Below are positions 38,701 through 47,823 of a stretch of 64,000 bases of DNA, piece after piece. This DNA comes from Pseudoduganella aquatica (lineage in GTDB: Bacteria > Pseudomonadota > Gammaproteobacteria > Burkholderiales > Burkholderiaceae_D). Numbering within the stretch: position 1 is the first letter of the stretch; each line of letters begins with the position of its first letter. The stretch lies in contig NZ_WWCU01000001.1 of the NCBI RefSeq assembly GCF_009857595.1, forward strand, positions 124,001 through 188,000. The letters are read 5' to 3'. Position numbers and translations under genes: made by a program. The notes beneath the pieces are model-generated. The model saw only the letters and a program-made list of their open reading frames with translations. It searched no databases and was not told where the DNA came from.

Positions 38701-39391
38701 AATAGTGGGCGGCGTCGGCCTCGGTCAGCGCGGCTTCGCCCAGCATGTCGTAGGAATAGCGGTAGCCGCGCGCCTCGTTCGGCTCGCCGTTCTTGATCGC
38801 TTCGGCGATGGTCTGGCCGGTCACGAACTGGTTGCCCAGCATGCGCATGGCCAGGTCCACGCCCTTGCGGATCAGCGGCTCGCCGCCCTTGGCGATCAGG
38901 CGGGTGATGGCCGAACCCAGGCCCTGCTCGCTGCTCGAGCCGACCAGCTTGCCGGTCACCAGCAAGCCCCAGGTGGCGGCGTTGACGAACATGGACGGCG
39001 ATTCGCCCAGGTGCTTGCGCCAGTCGCCCTTGCTGATCTTGTCGGCGATCAGGCGGTCGGCGGTGGCGCTGTCGGGGATGCGCAACAGTGCTTCGGCCAG
39101 GCACATCAGCGCCACGCCTTCCTCGGACGACAGCGAAAACTCATGCATCAGCGCGTCCACGCCGGAGGCGCGGGTGCGCTCCTTGCGTACGGACGACACC
39201 AGGCGGTGCGCCAGCGCCTGCGCTTCGGCGGCGCCGCTTTCGCGGACCTGGCCCAGCAGCCACTGCACGGCGCCGGCTTCGTCGCGGCGGTAGGCGGCGG
39301 TGATGGCGGCGCGTTGCGGGCTGGGCTCGCGCAGGATTTCGGCTTGCAGGGTGGAGAACGGAGCGGCCGAAGCCGGATTGACTGCTTGCAT
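35759..39391 (-). CDS. putA: Bifunctional proline dehydrogenase / glutamate-semialdehyde dehydrogenase PutA
   Basis: 1210 residues. The proline dehydrogenase barrel spans about 130-480 (RLVKGAYWDAEIKRAQ near 360 binds FAD and proline). The aldehyde dehydrogenase domain follows at about 520-990, with Glu in AETGGQNAM near 800 and the catalytic Cys in SAGQRCSALRVLF near 832. A C-terminal ALDH-like flap is present. The N-terminal ribbon-helix-helix DNA-binding domain of E. coli PutA is absent, so this enzyme cannot repress its own gene. It converts proline to glutamate through a channelled intermediate at the membrane. A divergent Lrp-type gene lies 207 bases away. Confidence 0.98.
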   Translation of the reverse strand: MQAVNPASAAPFSTLQAEILREPSPQRAAITAAYRRDEAGAVQWLLGQVRESGAAEAQALAHRLVSSVRKERTRASGVDALMHEFSLSSEEGVALMCLAEALLRIPDSATADRLIADKISKGDWRKHLGESPSMFVNAATWGLLVTGKLVGSSSEQGLGSAITRLIAKGGEPLIRKGVDLAMRMLGNQFVTGQTIAEAIKNGEPNEARGYRYSYDMLGEAALTEADAAHYYSAYESAIHAIGRASNGRGIKDGPGISVKLSALHPRYSRAQHARVMDELLPRLTALVLLAKQYNIGLNIDAEEADRLELSLDLMEAMAFNPALEGFDGIGFVVQAYQKRCPFVIDYLIDLAKRSGRNFMVRLVKGAYWDAEIKRAQVDGMPGYPVYTRKVYTDVSYLVCAQKLLGATDRIFAQFATHNAQTLATIHTWAKEAGVTNYEFQCLHGMGESLYDQVVGKDNLDKACRIYAPVGSHETLLAYLVRRLLENGANSSFVNQIVDEAIPVESLIKNPIDAAREQGGAPHPSIRLPLDLFGAERRNSAGLDLSNEDVLRQVAATLAEPRSWSAGPLLAGALTIGQPSLPVVNPAQRSDTVGTVTEATAADVDSALASASEFAMDWQTTEPSLRAAALMRAADLFEQNMLELMALAIREAGKSLPNAIAEIREAVDFLRYYAQQVGSSANTLALGPVTCISPWNFPLAIFTGQAAAALAAGNVVLAKPAEQTPLIAHRAVQLMHEAGVPRAALQFLPGRGEVVGTGLCNDARVKGVIFTGSTEVAQLINRTLAKRAVAEGADIPLIAETGGQNAMIVDSSALPEQVVQDAISSAFDSAGQRCSALRVLFLQEDIADKTIKMLKGAMGELNIGSPDRLITDIGPVIDSEAQQNLLSHIEAMKKSAVNHFSLNVPVGAAGTFVPPTVLEIRSLDELSKEVFGPVMHVIRYKRADLGKIVEQINTSGYGLTLGVHSRIDETIDFITARAHVGNIYINRNIVGAVVGVQPFGGEGKSGTGPKAGGPLYLKRLQRGAVTPAQHARLSTPALDALQVWAKGKGKQTVVALADQYAHSTALGSTIELPGPTGERNTLRFAPRGTVVCLADAEDVLLNQLAATLATGNRAIAVCKTLPADLPAAVLDQIQQVSSLGSIDCSFQVALVESALVPGVREQLAARDGALVALIDTLADEALPLWRLVAERALCVNTTAAGGNASLMTLSV

Positions 39392-39554
39392 GGGAAGGCT
39401 TTCTACAATGGGAATTCAGGGCGCGCGCATGGAAAAAACGCCCGTCCGGCACACGGCTGGGCGAGCGTAATCTGGGCGCTACTAATGTTTCGATTGTAGA
39501 GGGATTTGTATCGGATTAATTCTGGTATTACTAAAGACTAGCAATACATTGTTT

Positions 39555-39582
39555 TTGATGAGAGAATTTAACCAAATATAAT
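39555..39582 (+). promoter_or_regulatory. Sigma-70 type promoter of the Lrp-family gene
   Basis: TTGATG (39555-39560) and a perfect TATAAT (39577-39582) with 16-base spacing lie just before the regulator start. The 207-base putA-regulator gap is AT-rich and otherwise shows no repeat that I can identify as the operator. Confidence 0.55.
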
Positions 39583-39598
39583 TTGAGGGGAATAACTC

Positions 39599-40054
39599 AT
39601 GCTCGACAAGATCAGCAAGAAGATACTGATGGAGCTGCAAAGTGACGGTCGCATCAGCAACGTCGAGCTTGCCGCGCGTGTCAACCTGTCGCCTGCTGCC
39701 TGCCTGGAGCGCGTGCGCAAGCTGCACGAGTCCGGCTATATCATGGGCTACACCGCCCAGCTCAACCCGCAATTGCTGGACGTATCGCTGCTGGTGTTTA
39801 TTGAAGTGGTGCTAGATCGTACCACGCCGGAAGTGTTTGATGCATTCAAACATAGCGTCCAGGTAATCCCCGAAGTGCTGGAGTGCCATATGGTGGCCGG
39901 CGGCTTCGACTACCTGGTGAAGGCGCGCGTGAAGGACATGGCGGCCTACCGCGAATTCCTGGGCAAGACGCTGCTGCAAAAAGGCGTGCGCGAAACCCAT
40001 ACCTATGCTGTGATGGAAGAAGTAAAAAATACGAGCAAGCTGCCGATCAAATAG
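39599..40054 (+). CDS. Lrp/AsnC family regulator, probably of putA
   Basis: 151 residues. An N-terminal winged helix-turn-helix (DKISKKILMELQSDGRISNVELA, then LSPAACLERVRKL) and a C-terminal RAM effector domain (ECHMVAGGFDYLVKARVKD). The divergent position beside a putA that lacks its own DNA-binding domain suggests it is the proline-responsive activator (PutR/BkdR type). Effector and role are inferred from context. Confidence 0.92.
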   Translation: MLDKISKKILMELQSDGRISNVELAARVNLSPAACLERVRKLHESGYIMGYTAQLNPQLLDVSLLVFIEVVLDRTTPEVFDAFKHSVQVIPEVLECHMVAGGFDYLVKARVKDMAAYREFLGKTLLQKGVRETHTYAVMEEVKNTSKLPIK

Positions 40055-40062
40055 TGATCGGC
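40042..40062 (+). terminator. Hairpin spanning the stop codon of the Lrp-family gene
   Basis: GCCGATCA-AATAG-TGATCGGC, a perfect 8-bp stem with the TAG stop in the loop. No T-run follows, so it may be an mRNA 3'-end or attenuation structure. Confidence 0.35.
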
Positions 40063-40093
40063 AAGCCTAAGCCGCTACGGAGACGGAGGTCAA

Positions 40094-41650
40094 ATGAAGT
40101 TGCAGCACAAGCAGGTGCGACAAGTTTTATGGATACTCGGGGCAACGGCGGCAGGCGCTGGCGCTGCTTGGCTGGCGCAAATGGCTGGCGCTGGTTCGCT
40201 GTGGCAAGCCACGCTGGCGGGCCTGGTGGCGGCGCTCACGGCCCAGCTGGCGCAGGCGGCCGGCGGCGGCGGCGAGGACGGCACGCGCCGCTTTGCCCAC
40301 ACCGTGGGCGAGGAAATCGACGCCATCATGATAGGCGCGGCGGAAACCTCGTATTTTGTGGACTCCGTCAAAAAGAAAATTGAAAGCGACGTGCGCACGG
40401 CCAGCGGCATCGTCTCCAGCTCCGTGCAGAACGCGCGCGCCACCGAGCAGATCGCCGCCAACGCCGAGCGCGCAGCCCGGGTGGCGGCCCAGGTGCGCGC
40501 CGAAACCGAAACCGGCCGCGCCGAAGTGGACCAGGGCCTGGCCCGCATCAGCCGCGCCCGCGGCGACGCGCAGCAGGCCGCCGCCACCATGGCCAGCCTG
40601 CAGGAAAAAGCCAAGCGCATCTACGGCTTCACGGAAGCCATTACTGAAATTTCCGCGCGCACCAATCTGCTGGCGCTGAACGCCGCCATCGAAGCGGCGC
40701 GCGCCGGCGAGCAGGGACGCGGCTTTGCCGTGGTGGCCGGCGAAGTGCGCCAGCTGGCGCAGCGCACCAAGGAAGCCACCGACGAGATCAGCGCCATGGT
40801 GCGCGCCATCAACGAGCAGGCGGTGTCGGCCACGGCCGGCATGGATTCGCTGGCCGGCATGGTCAGCGAGGCGGCCGGCAACGTGGAAACGGTGCACGGG
40901 CTGCTGAGCAGCATCCAGCAGTCGTCCGGCGTATCGGAAAAGGAAATCGGCGAAATCGCGCAGGCTGCGCGGGAGCACGTGGAAACCACGCGCGTGATCG
41001 CGGACGCCATCACGCAGATCCGCGACAGCATGCTGTCCACCGACAAGGAACTGCCGCGCGCGGCCGGCTCGGCGATGGCGCTGGCCGAGCGCGCCGAAGT
41101 GATCACGGCCGCGCTGGGCATGTCCGATATTGAAACCGCGCACGACGAGATCCGGCTGGCGGCGCAGACGGCGGCCCGGGAAGTGGGCAAGATCTTCGAA
41201 GCGGCCATCGCCGGCGGCAAGATCACGCAAGCGGCGCTGTTCGACCGCCAGTACAAGGCCATCCCCAACACCGACCCGCCCAAGCACAATACCAAGTTCG
41301 ACGCGTTTACCGACCGCGTGCTGCCGGACCTGCAGGAAGGCCTGCTGGCGCGCATGCCGCACCTGGCCTATGCGGGCGCGGTGGACAACAACGGCTACTT
41401 CCCCACCCACAACAAGAAATTCTCGCAGCCGCTGACGGGCGATTACGACGTGGACATCGTCAACAACCGCACCAAGCGCATCTTCAGCGACCGCACTGGC
41501 AAGCGTTGCGGCGCCAACACCCAGCCCTTCCTGCTGCAGACCTACAAGCGCGACACGGGCGAAGTGATGCACGACCTGTCGGCGCCCATTTACGTCAACG
41601 GCCAGCACTGGGGCGGCTTCCGCATCGGCTACCGCTCCGCCGCACATTGA
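40094..41650 (+). CDS. Methyl-accepting chemotaxis protein with C-terminal Cache-like sensor
   Basis: 518 residues. The N-terminus has two hydrophobic stretches (about 9-32 and 35-56) with almost no loop between them, so there is no periplasmic sensor. The signalling hairpin follows, with the conserved tip [21 protein letters not shown] near 190 and [15 protein letters not shown]. The C-terminal 130 residues ([46 protein letters not shown]) look like a Cache-type ligand domain lying in the cytoplasm. This reversed order points to sensing of an internal signal. It lies 40 bases after the Lrp-type gene. Confidence 0.88.
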   Translation: MKLQHKQVRQVLWILGATAAGAGAAWLAQMAGAGSLWQATLAGLVAALTAQLAQAAGGGGEDGTRRFAHTVGEEIDAIMIGAAETSYFVDSVKKKIESDVRTASGIVSSSVQNARATEQIAANAERAARVAAQVRAETETGRAEVDQGLARISRARGDAQQAAATMASLQEKAKRIYGFTEAITEISARTNLLALNAAIEAARAGEQGRGFAVVAGEVRQLAQRTKEATDEISAMVRAINEQAVSATAGMDSLAGMVSEAAGNVETVHGLLSSIQQSSGVSEKEIGEIAQAAREHVETTRVIADAITQIRDSMLSTDKELPRAAGSAMALAERAEVITAALGMSDIETAHDEIRLAAQTAAREVGKIFEAAIAGGKITQAALFDRQYKAIPNTDPPKHNTKFDAFTDRVLPDLQEGLLARMPHLAYAGAVDNNGYFPTHNKKFSQPLTGDYDVDIVNNRTKRIFSDRTGKRCGANTQPFLLQTYKRDTGEVMHDLSAPIYVNGQHWGGFRIGYRSAAH

Positions 41651-41652
41651 TT

Positions 41653-41684
41653 GGCGGGTTACGCGCCTTTGGCGCTAACCCGCC
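41653..41684. repeat. GGCGGGTTA palindromic repeat, copy 2
   Basis: GGCGGGTTACGCGCC...GGCGCTAACCCGCC lies 2 bases after the chemoreceptor stop. It is the same family as copies at 25827 and 41765. It may end or stabilise the chemoreceptor mRNA. Confidence 0.88.
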
Positions 41685-41688
41685 CTAC

Positions 41689-41760
41689 GATACCGCGACA
41701 CCGCGATGCCACGATACCGTGATACCGTGATACCGTGATGCCACGATGCCACGATGCCAC
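41689..41760. repeat. Nine 8-bp tandem repeats between two palindromes
   Basis: Units GATACCGC, GACACCGC, GATGCCAC, then three GATACCGT and three GATGCCAC follow without gaps. Runs of identical units show recent duplication. The array is enclosed by inverted GGCGGGTTA elements and lies between two convergent genes. Confidence 0.93.
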
Positions 41761-41764
41761 GTAG

Positions 41765-41794
41765 GGCGGGTTAGCGCGGAGCGCGTAACCCGCC
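41765..41794. repeat. GGCGGGTTA palindromic repeat, copy 3
   Basis: GGCGGGTTAGCGCG-GA-GCGCGTAACCCGCC, 14 bases after the end of the LysR gene. It is related to copies 1 and 2. Confidence 0.88.
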
Positions 41795-41808
41795 ATTGCG
41801 CCGCCAGC

Positions 41809-42777
41809 TCAGTAGGTATCGCTGCGCGGCGTAGTGCCCGGTGCAGTGCGCTGGGCCACGCTGTTCATGCCTTCGAGGTTGGAGCGCAGCCATTTGTGCG
41901 CCGGGCTGCGCGCGTCGCGTTCGTGCCAGAGCATGTCCAGGTGCACCGCCGGCAGCGTGAACGGCAGCTCCTTGTGGATCAGCGCGTCCGTCATGCCGGT
42001 GGAGGCGATCAGGTGCTTGGGCAGCACGGTGATCAGATCCGAATTGGCCACCACCCGCCCCGCCGTGAAGAACTGGTTCACGGTCAGCAGAATGCGCCGT
42101 TCGCGCTGGATCTGCGCCAGCGCCTCGTCCACCAGGCCGTGCGCGCGTCCGGAGAAGCTCACCAGCAGGTGGTTGGCGGTGCAGTAGTTTTCCAGCGTCA
42201 GGTCGACCTTTGCCAGCGGATGGTCGCGCCGCATCACGCATACATAGTGGCCGGAATACAAACGTTCATGGCGTATCGGCGAACTGGTGTCGCTCGATAA
42301 CTGCGCCGCCACGCCGGGGAAGAAGCCCACCGCCAGGTCCACGTCGCCGCGCAGCAGCATGGGGCGCGGTTCGCGGGTGGTCAGCGGCACCATGCGCACG
42401 TTCACGCCCGGCGCTTCGCGCTCGATCGAGCGCATCAAGGACGGCAGCCAGAAGGCGGCGGTGGCGTCGGCCATGGCCAGGCGGAAGGTGGCGTGCGCCT
42501 TGGAGACGTCGAAGGTTTCCGGCGTCACCGCCGCTTCCAGGCTGGCCAGCGCGCTGCGCACGGACGGCCACAGCGCTTCGGCGCGCGGGGTGGGTTTGAC
42601 GCCGTAGGCGGTGCGTATCAGCAGCTCGTCGCCCAGGCTTTCGCGCAGGCGTTTGATGGCGTTGGAGACGGCCGGCTGGGTCATGGCCAGGTGGCCGGCG
42701 GCGCGGGTGAGGTTTTGCTCGGTCATCACCGCGTCGAAAACACGCAGCAAATTCAAGTCCAGCGTCAGGAAGCTCAT
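41809..42777 (-). CDS. LysR family transcriptional regulator
   Basis: 322 residues. N-terminal winged helix LDLNLLRVFDAVMTEQNLTRAAGHLAMTQPAVSNAIKRL, then a type 2 periplasmic-binding-like effector domain (FRLAMADATAAFWLP, VDLAVGFFP). The sequence style is the NodD/LinR-like group that often controls aromatic or nitro compound degradation. It is divergent from a small membrane protein gene, with an inverted repeat in the gap. Its target is unknown. Confidence 0.92.
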   Translation of the reverse strand: MSFLTLDLNLLRVFDAVMTEQNLTRAAGHLAMTQPAVSNAIKRLRESLGDELLIRTAYGVKPTPRAEALWPSVRSALASLEAAVTPETFDVSKAHATFRLAMADATAAFWLPSLMRSIEREAPGVNVRMVPLTTREPRPMLLRGDVDLAVGFFPGVAAQLSSDTSSPIRHERLYSGHYVCVMRRDHPLAKVDLTLENYCTANHLLVSFSGRAHGLVDEALAQIQRERRILLTVNQFFTAGRVVANSDLITVLPKHLIASTGMTDALIHKELPFTLPAVHLDMLWHERDARSPAHKWLRSNLEGMNSVAQRTAPGTTPRSDTY

Positions 42778-42871
42778 AAATACTCGGCTCGGTGGTTAGG
42801 ACTGATATTCACGTTTCACATGGTTGTTATCGGGAAACGGAATTGGATTTATATGTTGCGGCGCACTATAG

Positions 42872-42887
42872 TTACACTTGATTGTAA
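42872..42887. promoter_or_regulatory. Possible LysR-type operator
   Basis: TTACA-CTTGAT-TGTAA is a perfect 5-bp inverted repeat containing a T-N11-A pattern, in the gap between the LysR gene and the small membrane protein gene. Assigned by position. Confidence 0.4.
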
Positions 42888-42903
42888 TTGCACCTGAACT
42901 TCA

Positions 42904-43197
42904 ATGTCTACCTTCATTTCTGCTGTACAAGCTCTGACCTCCGGAATCTCCATCATGGACGCGATTCAAATCCTGCTGGGCGCTGTGCTGGCGCTGGCCA
43001 TGCTGCTGCTGTTCAAGCCCCTGCTGCGCGGCATTGCGCGCGCGCTGCTGCTGGTGGTGAAACCCAAGCTGAACAAGGAACAGCGCCTGCAGCGCCGCCT
43101 GATGCAGGACGCCATGATGCTGAACCGCATGCTCAATTCCATGGACAGCGCCCCCAGCCATGCGGCCGAGCTGCGCGCCATGGCCGCGCGCGCCTAA
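42904..43197 (+). CDS. Small single-span membrane protein, unknown function
   Basis: 97 residues, or 79 from a second ATG at 42958 (MDAIQILLGAVLALAML). One hydrophobic helix (IQILLGAVLALAMLLLF) is followed by a basic amphipathic region (KPLLRGIARALLLVVKPKLNKEQRLQRR) and a Met-rich tail. No clear ribosome site marks the start. It is divergent from the LysR gene and could be its target. Confidence 0.6.
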   Translation: MSTFISAVQALTSGISIMDAIQILLGAVLALAMLLLFKPLLRGIARALLLVVKPKLNKEQRLQRRLMQDAMMLNRMLNSMDSAPSHAAELRAMAARA

Positions 43198-43212
43198 GCT
43201 TTAAGCAGCACT

Positions 43213-43245
43213 GCGCGGCAAGACGGTGAAAACCGCCTGCCGCGC
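43213..43245. terminator. Hairpin between convergent genes
   Basis: GCGCGGCA / TGCCGCGC outer stem with inner CGGT-GAAA-ACCG. It lies between the ends of two convergent genes and could end both transcripts, though no long T-run is present. Confidence 0.4.
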
Positions 43246-43255
43246 CGCAACAACT

Positions 43256-43858
43256 TTATTTTTCACCCAGCAGCTGAGGCTTCAGCGAGCTGTCCACCGG
43301 CTTGTCGCCAAGCCAGATCCGCAGGATCGCATTGTAGAAGGCCAGGTCCGGCAGCACACCGCCGACATTCTTGCCGTTCAACATAACTTGCGAGCCCGAG
43401 CCGGGTACCCAATCCACCGTCAGCACGTCGCCCTTCTTCAGGGCGGGGAACATGGCGAACATTTCACCGAACTGCTTGGTTTGCGGCACCAGCTTGGCGC
43501 GCTCGGCCGCGTCGGTGTTGTCATTCAGGCCAGTCATAAAGGCTTTCCCGAACTCCTCGGACGTCAGCTCGCGCAGCACCACGATGCGCACGCGGCGCGG
43601 CCCATCGGCGGCCAGGATCTCCGGCACGGTGGATTTCTTTTCAGTGAGATACAGGCCCAGCGCGTAGACCTTGAAGATGACTTTGGTGCGCAGGCCGGCG
43701 CCATTGAGCTTCAGCGTGGCGCCGTTGACGGTGGCCGTCTCATCGAACTTCACGCCCGCCACTTCGGCGGCGAAGGCCGGCAGCGCAGACAGGGAGGCCA
43801 GCGCCAGCAGGCTAGCTGCGGCAGCGCTTTTCAGTACAGTCCGGCGGGGGAAAATCAT
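43256..43858 (-). CDS. Exported chalcone isomerase-like protein
   Basis: 200 residues. The leader MIFPRRTVLKSAAAASLLALASLSALPAFA has a twin-arginine-like start and a clear cleavage site. The mature part matches the bacterial chalcone-isomerase-like fold: VAGVKFDETATVNGATLKLNGAGLR in parts, VKVYALGLYL-type KVYALGLYL, and FNAILRIWLG-type FYNAILRIWLGDKP near the end. These bacterial proteins are not known to make flavonoids and may bind fatty acids. The physiological role is unknown. Confidence 0.85.
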   Translation of the reverse strand: MIFPRRTVLKSAAAASLLALASLSALPAFAAEVAGVKFDETATVNGATLKLNGAGLRTKVIFKVYALGLYLTEKKSTVPEILAADGPRRVRIVVLRELTSEEFGKAFMTGLNDNTDAAERAKLVPQTKQFGEMFAMFPALKKGDVLTVDWVPGSGSQVMLNGKNVGGVLPDLAFYNAILRIWLGDKPVDSSLKPQLLGEK

Positions 43859-43868
43859 GCAAAGTCTC

Positions 43869-43906
43869 CATAGTGGTATTTGTGTAGGGCAAATATACCA
43901 CTATGG
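43869..43906. promoter_or_regulatory. AT-rich inverted repeat upstream of the chalcone isomerase-like gene
   Basis: CCATAGTGGTAT...ATACCACTATGG forms a 12-bp inverted repeat around a short spacer, ending 11 bases before the start codon on the minus strand. It is better placed as an operator than as the terminator of the ferredoxin gene, but either is possible. Confidence 0.45.
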
Positions 43907-43943
43907 AAAACGGGGGCAGCGTTAAAAATGGGGTCAGGGTTGC

Positions 43944-44798
<855 letters not shown>

Positions 44799-45434
44799 TT
44801 AGCCGGTGTACTGCAGTAAATGATAGAACACCATGCCCGCCTTGTCAGCCCGGACCACTTGCCAGCCCGCCATCCACTCGGGCGCCTCGCCTTCTTCGAA
44901 GGTCAGCGGCAGGCCGGATTCGGCGTACACCAGGCCGTTTTCCTTCAGCAATTTGCTGCACAGCGGCAAAGCGCGCGCCAAAAAATCCTGCTGGTAGGGC
45001 GGATCGAGGAAGATCAGGTCGAATTTCTGGCCGCGCACGGCCAGCGACTGGGCGGTGGCCAGCGCGTCGCTGCGCAGCAGCTGCACATTGCTGGCGTTGA
45101 GCTTGGCCTTGATGGCGTCCAGCTGGCGCACCACGGCGGTATTGGTGTCGGCCATGATGACGCTGGCCGCGCCGCGGCTGGCCGCCTCGAAGCCGAGCGC
45201 GCCGCTGCCGGCGAACAGGTCCAGCACGTGGGCGCTGGCCCATTCGCCGTCGCGCAGGTGGCTGATCCAGTTGAAGGCGGTTTCGCGCACGCGGTCCGGC
45301 GTGGGACGCAGGCCCAGCGCTTCGAGCACGGGCAAAGGGGTGCGTTTCCAGGCGCCGCCGATAATGCGGACCTGGTTGCTGTGTTTCGGCCCGTGGACGG
45401 GCACTTTGGCGGGTTTGGCGGGCTTCTTTTGCAT
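44799..45434 (-). CDS. rsmD: 16S rRNA (guanine966-N2)-methyltransferase RsmD
   Basis: 211 residues. RIIGGAWKRTPLPV opens the enzyme, VLDLFAGSGALGFEAASRGA binds SAM and IFLDPPY is the N-methylase catalytic motif. It methylates G966 of 16S rRNA. It forms a common operon rsmD-coaD-ferredoxin. The N-terminus has a short Lys/Pro-rich extension. Confidence 0.97.
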   Translation of the reverse strand: MQKKPAKPAKVPVHGPKHSNQVRIIGGAWKRTPLPVLEALGLRPTPDRVRETAFNWISHLRDGEWASAHVLDLFAGSGALGFEAASRGAASVIMADTNTAVVRQLDAIKAKLNASNVQLLRSDALATAQSLAVRGQKFDLIFLDPPYQQDFLARALPLCSKLLKENGLVYAESGLPLTFEEGEAPEWMAGWQVVRADKAGMVFYHLLQYTG

Positions 45435-45464
45435 GGCGGCACTATACCATGCGGCCGACTGCCG

Positions 45465-46364
45465 CTACTTTGCCTGGGCCGCCAGCGCGTTCAAATCCTC
45501 TATCCAGTCCTGCATGCGTTTATTGGCGTGCGCCTTCTGCGCCGGGGTGGCTATCCGCACCACCGTCAGCACCAGTTCCATGGTGCCCTTGGTGTAGGCG
45601 TCGAAGAAGGGCTTGCGGTCGGACGGCTGCTCGGTGCGCTCGAAATTCTCCTGGATCAGTTCGCGTACCATGGCCTCGGCCGCCGCCTGCGACGGCTTCT
45701 CCTGCTGGATGCGGCGCGCCAGCGCCAGGATGCCCTTCTGGCGCCGCAGGCGCTCGTCCAGCCACAGTTCATTGTCCAGCGGGCGCGCGTCGGACGCTTT
45801 GCGTATCACGGCTTCCTGCTCGCTGCTGAAATCACCGAACCACAGCTCGAACTGCTCCATGGATTTCTTGTAGCGGAACTTGAGCTGCTCCTCGCGCCCG
45901 CCTTTCATGTTCTTTTTGCGGAAGTCGCTATTGTTCTTGGCGAATTTCTTCTCCATCTGCTCCAGCTGCGCCGGTTTCAGCGCCAGCGCCAGCTCGGCGA
46001 TGTCGGGCGCCGCCTTCAGCAGCATGGTCTGGGTGCGCGCGCGGATGTCCTTGTAGTCCTCCTGCAGGTCGGCCAGCGTGGGGTTGCCCTGCAGCTGCTG
46101 CTGGGCATGGTGCAGCACCTGGGCGTAATCCTGCAGCTGGGTCTTGCGGTGCCAATGGAAAAAGTCGCCGATATCGGACTTGACCGGCGGCTTTTGCGCC
46201 GCCTCCAGGTCCACATAGGCGTCCAGCCACCAGAACAGTAGCGTGTCGCCGTTGTTATAGGCCAGGCGCAGCGAACTGCAGGCGGCCAGCAGCGCCAGCA
46301 TCATGGCCAGGAAAATGTAGCGTGCGCCCCGGCTGGCGCGGCCCTGCATGTTAAACTTTTCCAT
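45465..46364 (-). CDS. DUF6279 family lipoprotein
   Basis: 299 residues from ATG at 46364 ([16 protein letters not shown]); ATG at 46349 is also possible. The signal [14 protein letters not shown] ends in a lipobox Cys. The start of the mature part, [22 protein letters not shown], and the helical, charged remainder match DUF6279 lipoproteins of proteobacteria. Function is unknown. It is divergent from glmU with only 24 bases between starts. Confidence 0.85.
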   Translation of the reverse strand: MEKFNMQGRASRGARYIFLAMMLALLAACSSLRLAYNNGDTLLFWWLDAYVDLEAAQKPPVKSDIGDFFHWHRKTQLQDYAQVLHHAQQQLQGNPTLADLQEDYKDIRARTQTMLLKAAPDIAELALALKPAQLEQMEKKFAKNNSDFRKKNMKGGREEQLKFRYKKSMEQFELWFGDFSSEQEAVIRKASDARPLDNELWLDERLRRQKGILALARRIQQEKPSQAAAEAMVRELIQENFERTEQPSDRKPFFDAYTKGTMELVLTVVRIATPAQKAHANKRMQDWIEDLNALAAQAK

Positions 46365-46388
46365 ATTCTTAACTTTTTGAGTAGGCCT

Positions 46389-47777
46389 ATGAACGTCGTT
46401 ATTCTCGCCGCAGGCATGGGCAAACGCATGCAGTCCGCCCTGCCCAAAGTCTTGCATCCGCTGGCCGGCAAGCCGCTGTTGTCGCACGTGATAGACACCG
46501 CGCGCGGCCTGTCTCCAGCTAAATTATGCGTTATTTACGGACACGGCGGCGCAGCCGTGCTGGAGCAGCTGGAAAAGGAGAAAAAGGTGCCCGGCGCCGA
46601 CATCTCCGCCGCGCTGCAGGAACCGCAGCTGGGCACCGGCCACGCCGTCATGCAGGCGCTGCCGGTGCTGGACGAAGCCCGCCCTACCCTGATCCTGTAC
46701 GGCGACGTGCCGCTGACCACCGCCGCCTCGCTGCAGCGCCTGGTGGACGCGGCCGGCACGGACAAGCTGGGCATTCTCACCGTGGTGCAGGATGATCCCT
46801 TCGGCCTGGGCCGCATCGTGCGCGAAGGCGGCCAGGCGGGCGGCAACATTGTCCGCATCGTGGAGGAGAAAGACGCCAGCGCCGAAGAACGCGCCATCAA
46901 GGAAATCAACAGCGGCATCATGGTGGCGCCGACCGCGCACCTGAAGAAGTGGCTCGGCGCGCTGCAAAACAATAACGCCCAGAGCGAGTACTACCTGACC
47001 GACATCGTGGCCCAGGCCGTGGCGGATGGCGTGCCGGTGGTGTCGGCCAATCCCGGCGGCGTGTGGGAAGTGGCGGGCGTCAATTCCAAGGTGCAGCTGG
47101 CCCAGCTGGAACGCATCCACCAGCTCAATATCGCCCAGGCGCTGCTGGAGCGCGGCGTAACGGTGATGGACCCGGCCCGCCTCGACGTGCGCGGCGAACT
47201 TATTTGCGGCCGCGACGTGACCATCGACGTGGGCTGCGTGTTCGAAGGCAAGGTTGAACTGGCGGACGGCGTTACCGTGGGCGCGCACAGCGTGCTGGTG
47301 AACGCCCGCATCGCCGAAGGCGTGCAGATCAAGCCCTTCTGCCATATCGAAGACGCGGTGGTGGGCGCCAAGTCCATCCTCGGCCCATATGCGCGCCTGC
47401 GCCCTGGCACCGTGCTGGCGGAAGATGTCCACATCGGCAACTTCGTGGAAGTGAAGAACAGCCAGATCGCCGCGCACAGCAAGGCCAACCACCTGGCCTA
47501 CGTGGGCGACGCCACCGTGGGTTCGCGCGTGAACGTGGGCGCGGGCGTGATCACCTGCAATTACGATGGCGCCAACAAGTTCCGCACCGTGATCGAGGAT
47601 GACGCCTTTATCGGCAGCGACAGCCAGCTGGTGGCCCCGGTGACCGTGGGCCGTGGCGCAACCATAGGCGCGGGTACCACGCTGACCAAGGACGCCCCGG
47701 CGGACCAGCTGACCATCTCGCGGCCCAAGCAGCTGACGATTCCGGGCTGGAAGCGTCCGGTGAAGATCAAGAAGTAA
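46389..47777 (+). CDS. glmU: Bifunctional GlmU: glucosamine-1-P acetyltransferase / GlcNAc-1-P uridylyltransferase
   Basis: 462 residues from ATG at 46389 ([14 protein letters not shown]). The N-terminal uridylyltransferase has [19 protein letters not shown] in pieces, YGDVPLT and EINSGIMV. The C-terminal half is a left-handed beta-helix of hexapeptide repeats with [20 protein letters not shown] and the late [13 protein letters not shown]. It makes UDP-GlcNAc for peptidoglycan and lipopolysaccharide. The promoter must overlap the DUF6279 gene. Confidence 0.98.
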   Translation: MNVVILAAGMGKRMQSALPKVLHPLAGKPLLSHVIDTARGLSPAKLCVIYGHGGAAVLEQLEKEKKVPGADISAALQEPQLGTGHAVMQALPVLDEARPTLILYGDVPLTTAASLQRLVDAAGTDKLGILTVVQDDPFGLGRIVREGGQAGGNIVRIVEEKDASAEERAIKEINSGIMVAPTAHLKKWLGALQNNNAQSEYYLTDIVAQAVADGVPVVSANPGGVWEVAGVNSKVQLAQLERIHQLNIAQALLERGVTVMDPARLDVRGELICGRDVTIDVGCVFEGKVELADGVTVGAHSVLVNARIAEGVQIKPFCHIEDAVVGAKSILGPYARLRPGTVLAEDVHIGNFVEVKNSQIAAHSKANHLAYVGDATVGSRVNVGAGVITCNYDGANKFRTVIEDDAFIGSDSQLVAPVTVGRGATIGAGTTLTKDAPADQLTISRPKQLTIPGWKRPVKIKK

Positions 47778-47797
47778 AACTGCCCTGTGTTTCTACG

Positions 47798-47823
47798 ACG
47801 GCGCCGTGAGGCGCCGTTTTTTT
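47798..47823 (+). terminator. Terminator of glmU
   Basis: ACGGCGCC-GTGA-GGCGCCGT followed by six T residues, 20 bases after the stop. Confidence 0.93.

Noticed and set aside
35729..39499. Plus-strand open frame of 1256 codons opposite putA
   Set aside because: Pure antisense shadow of putA, which has complete catalytic motifs on the minus strand.
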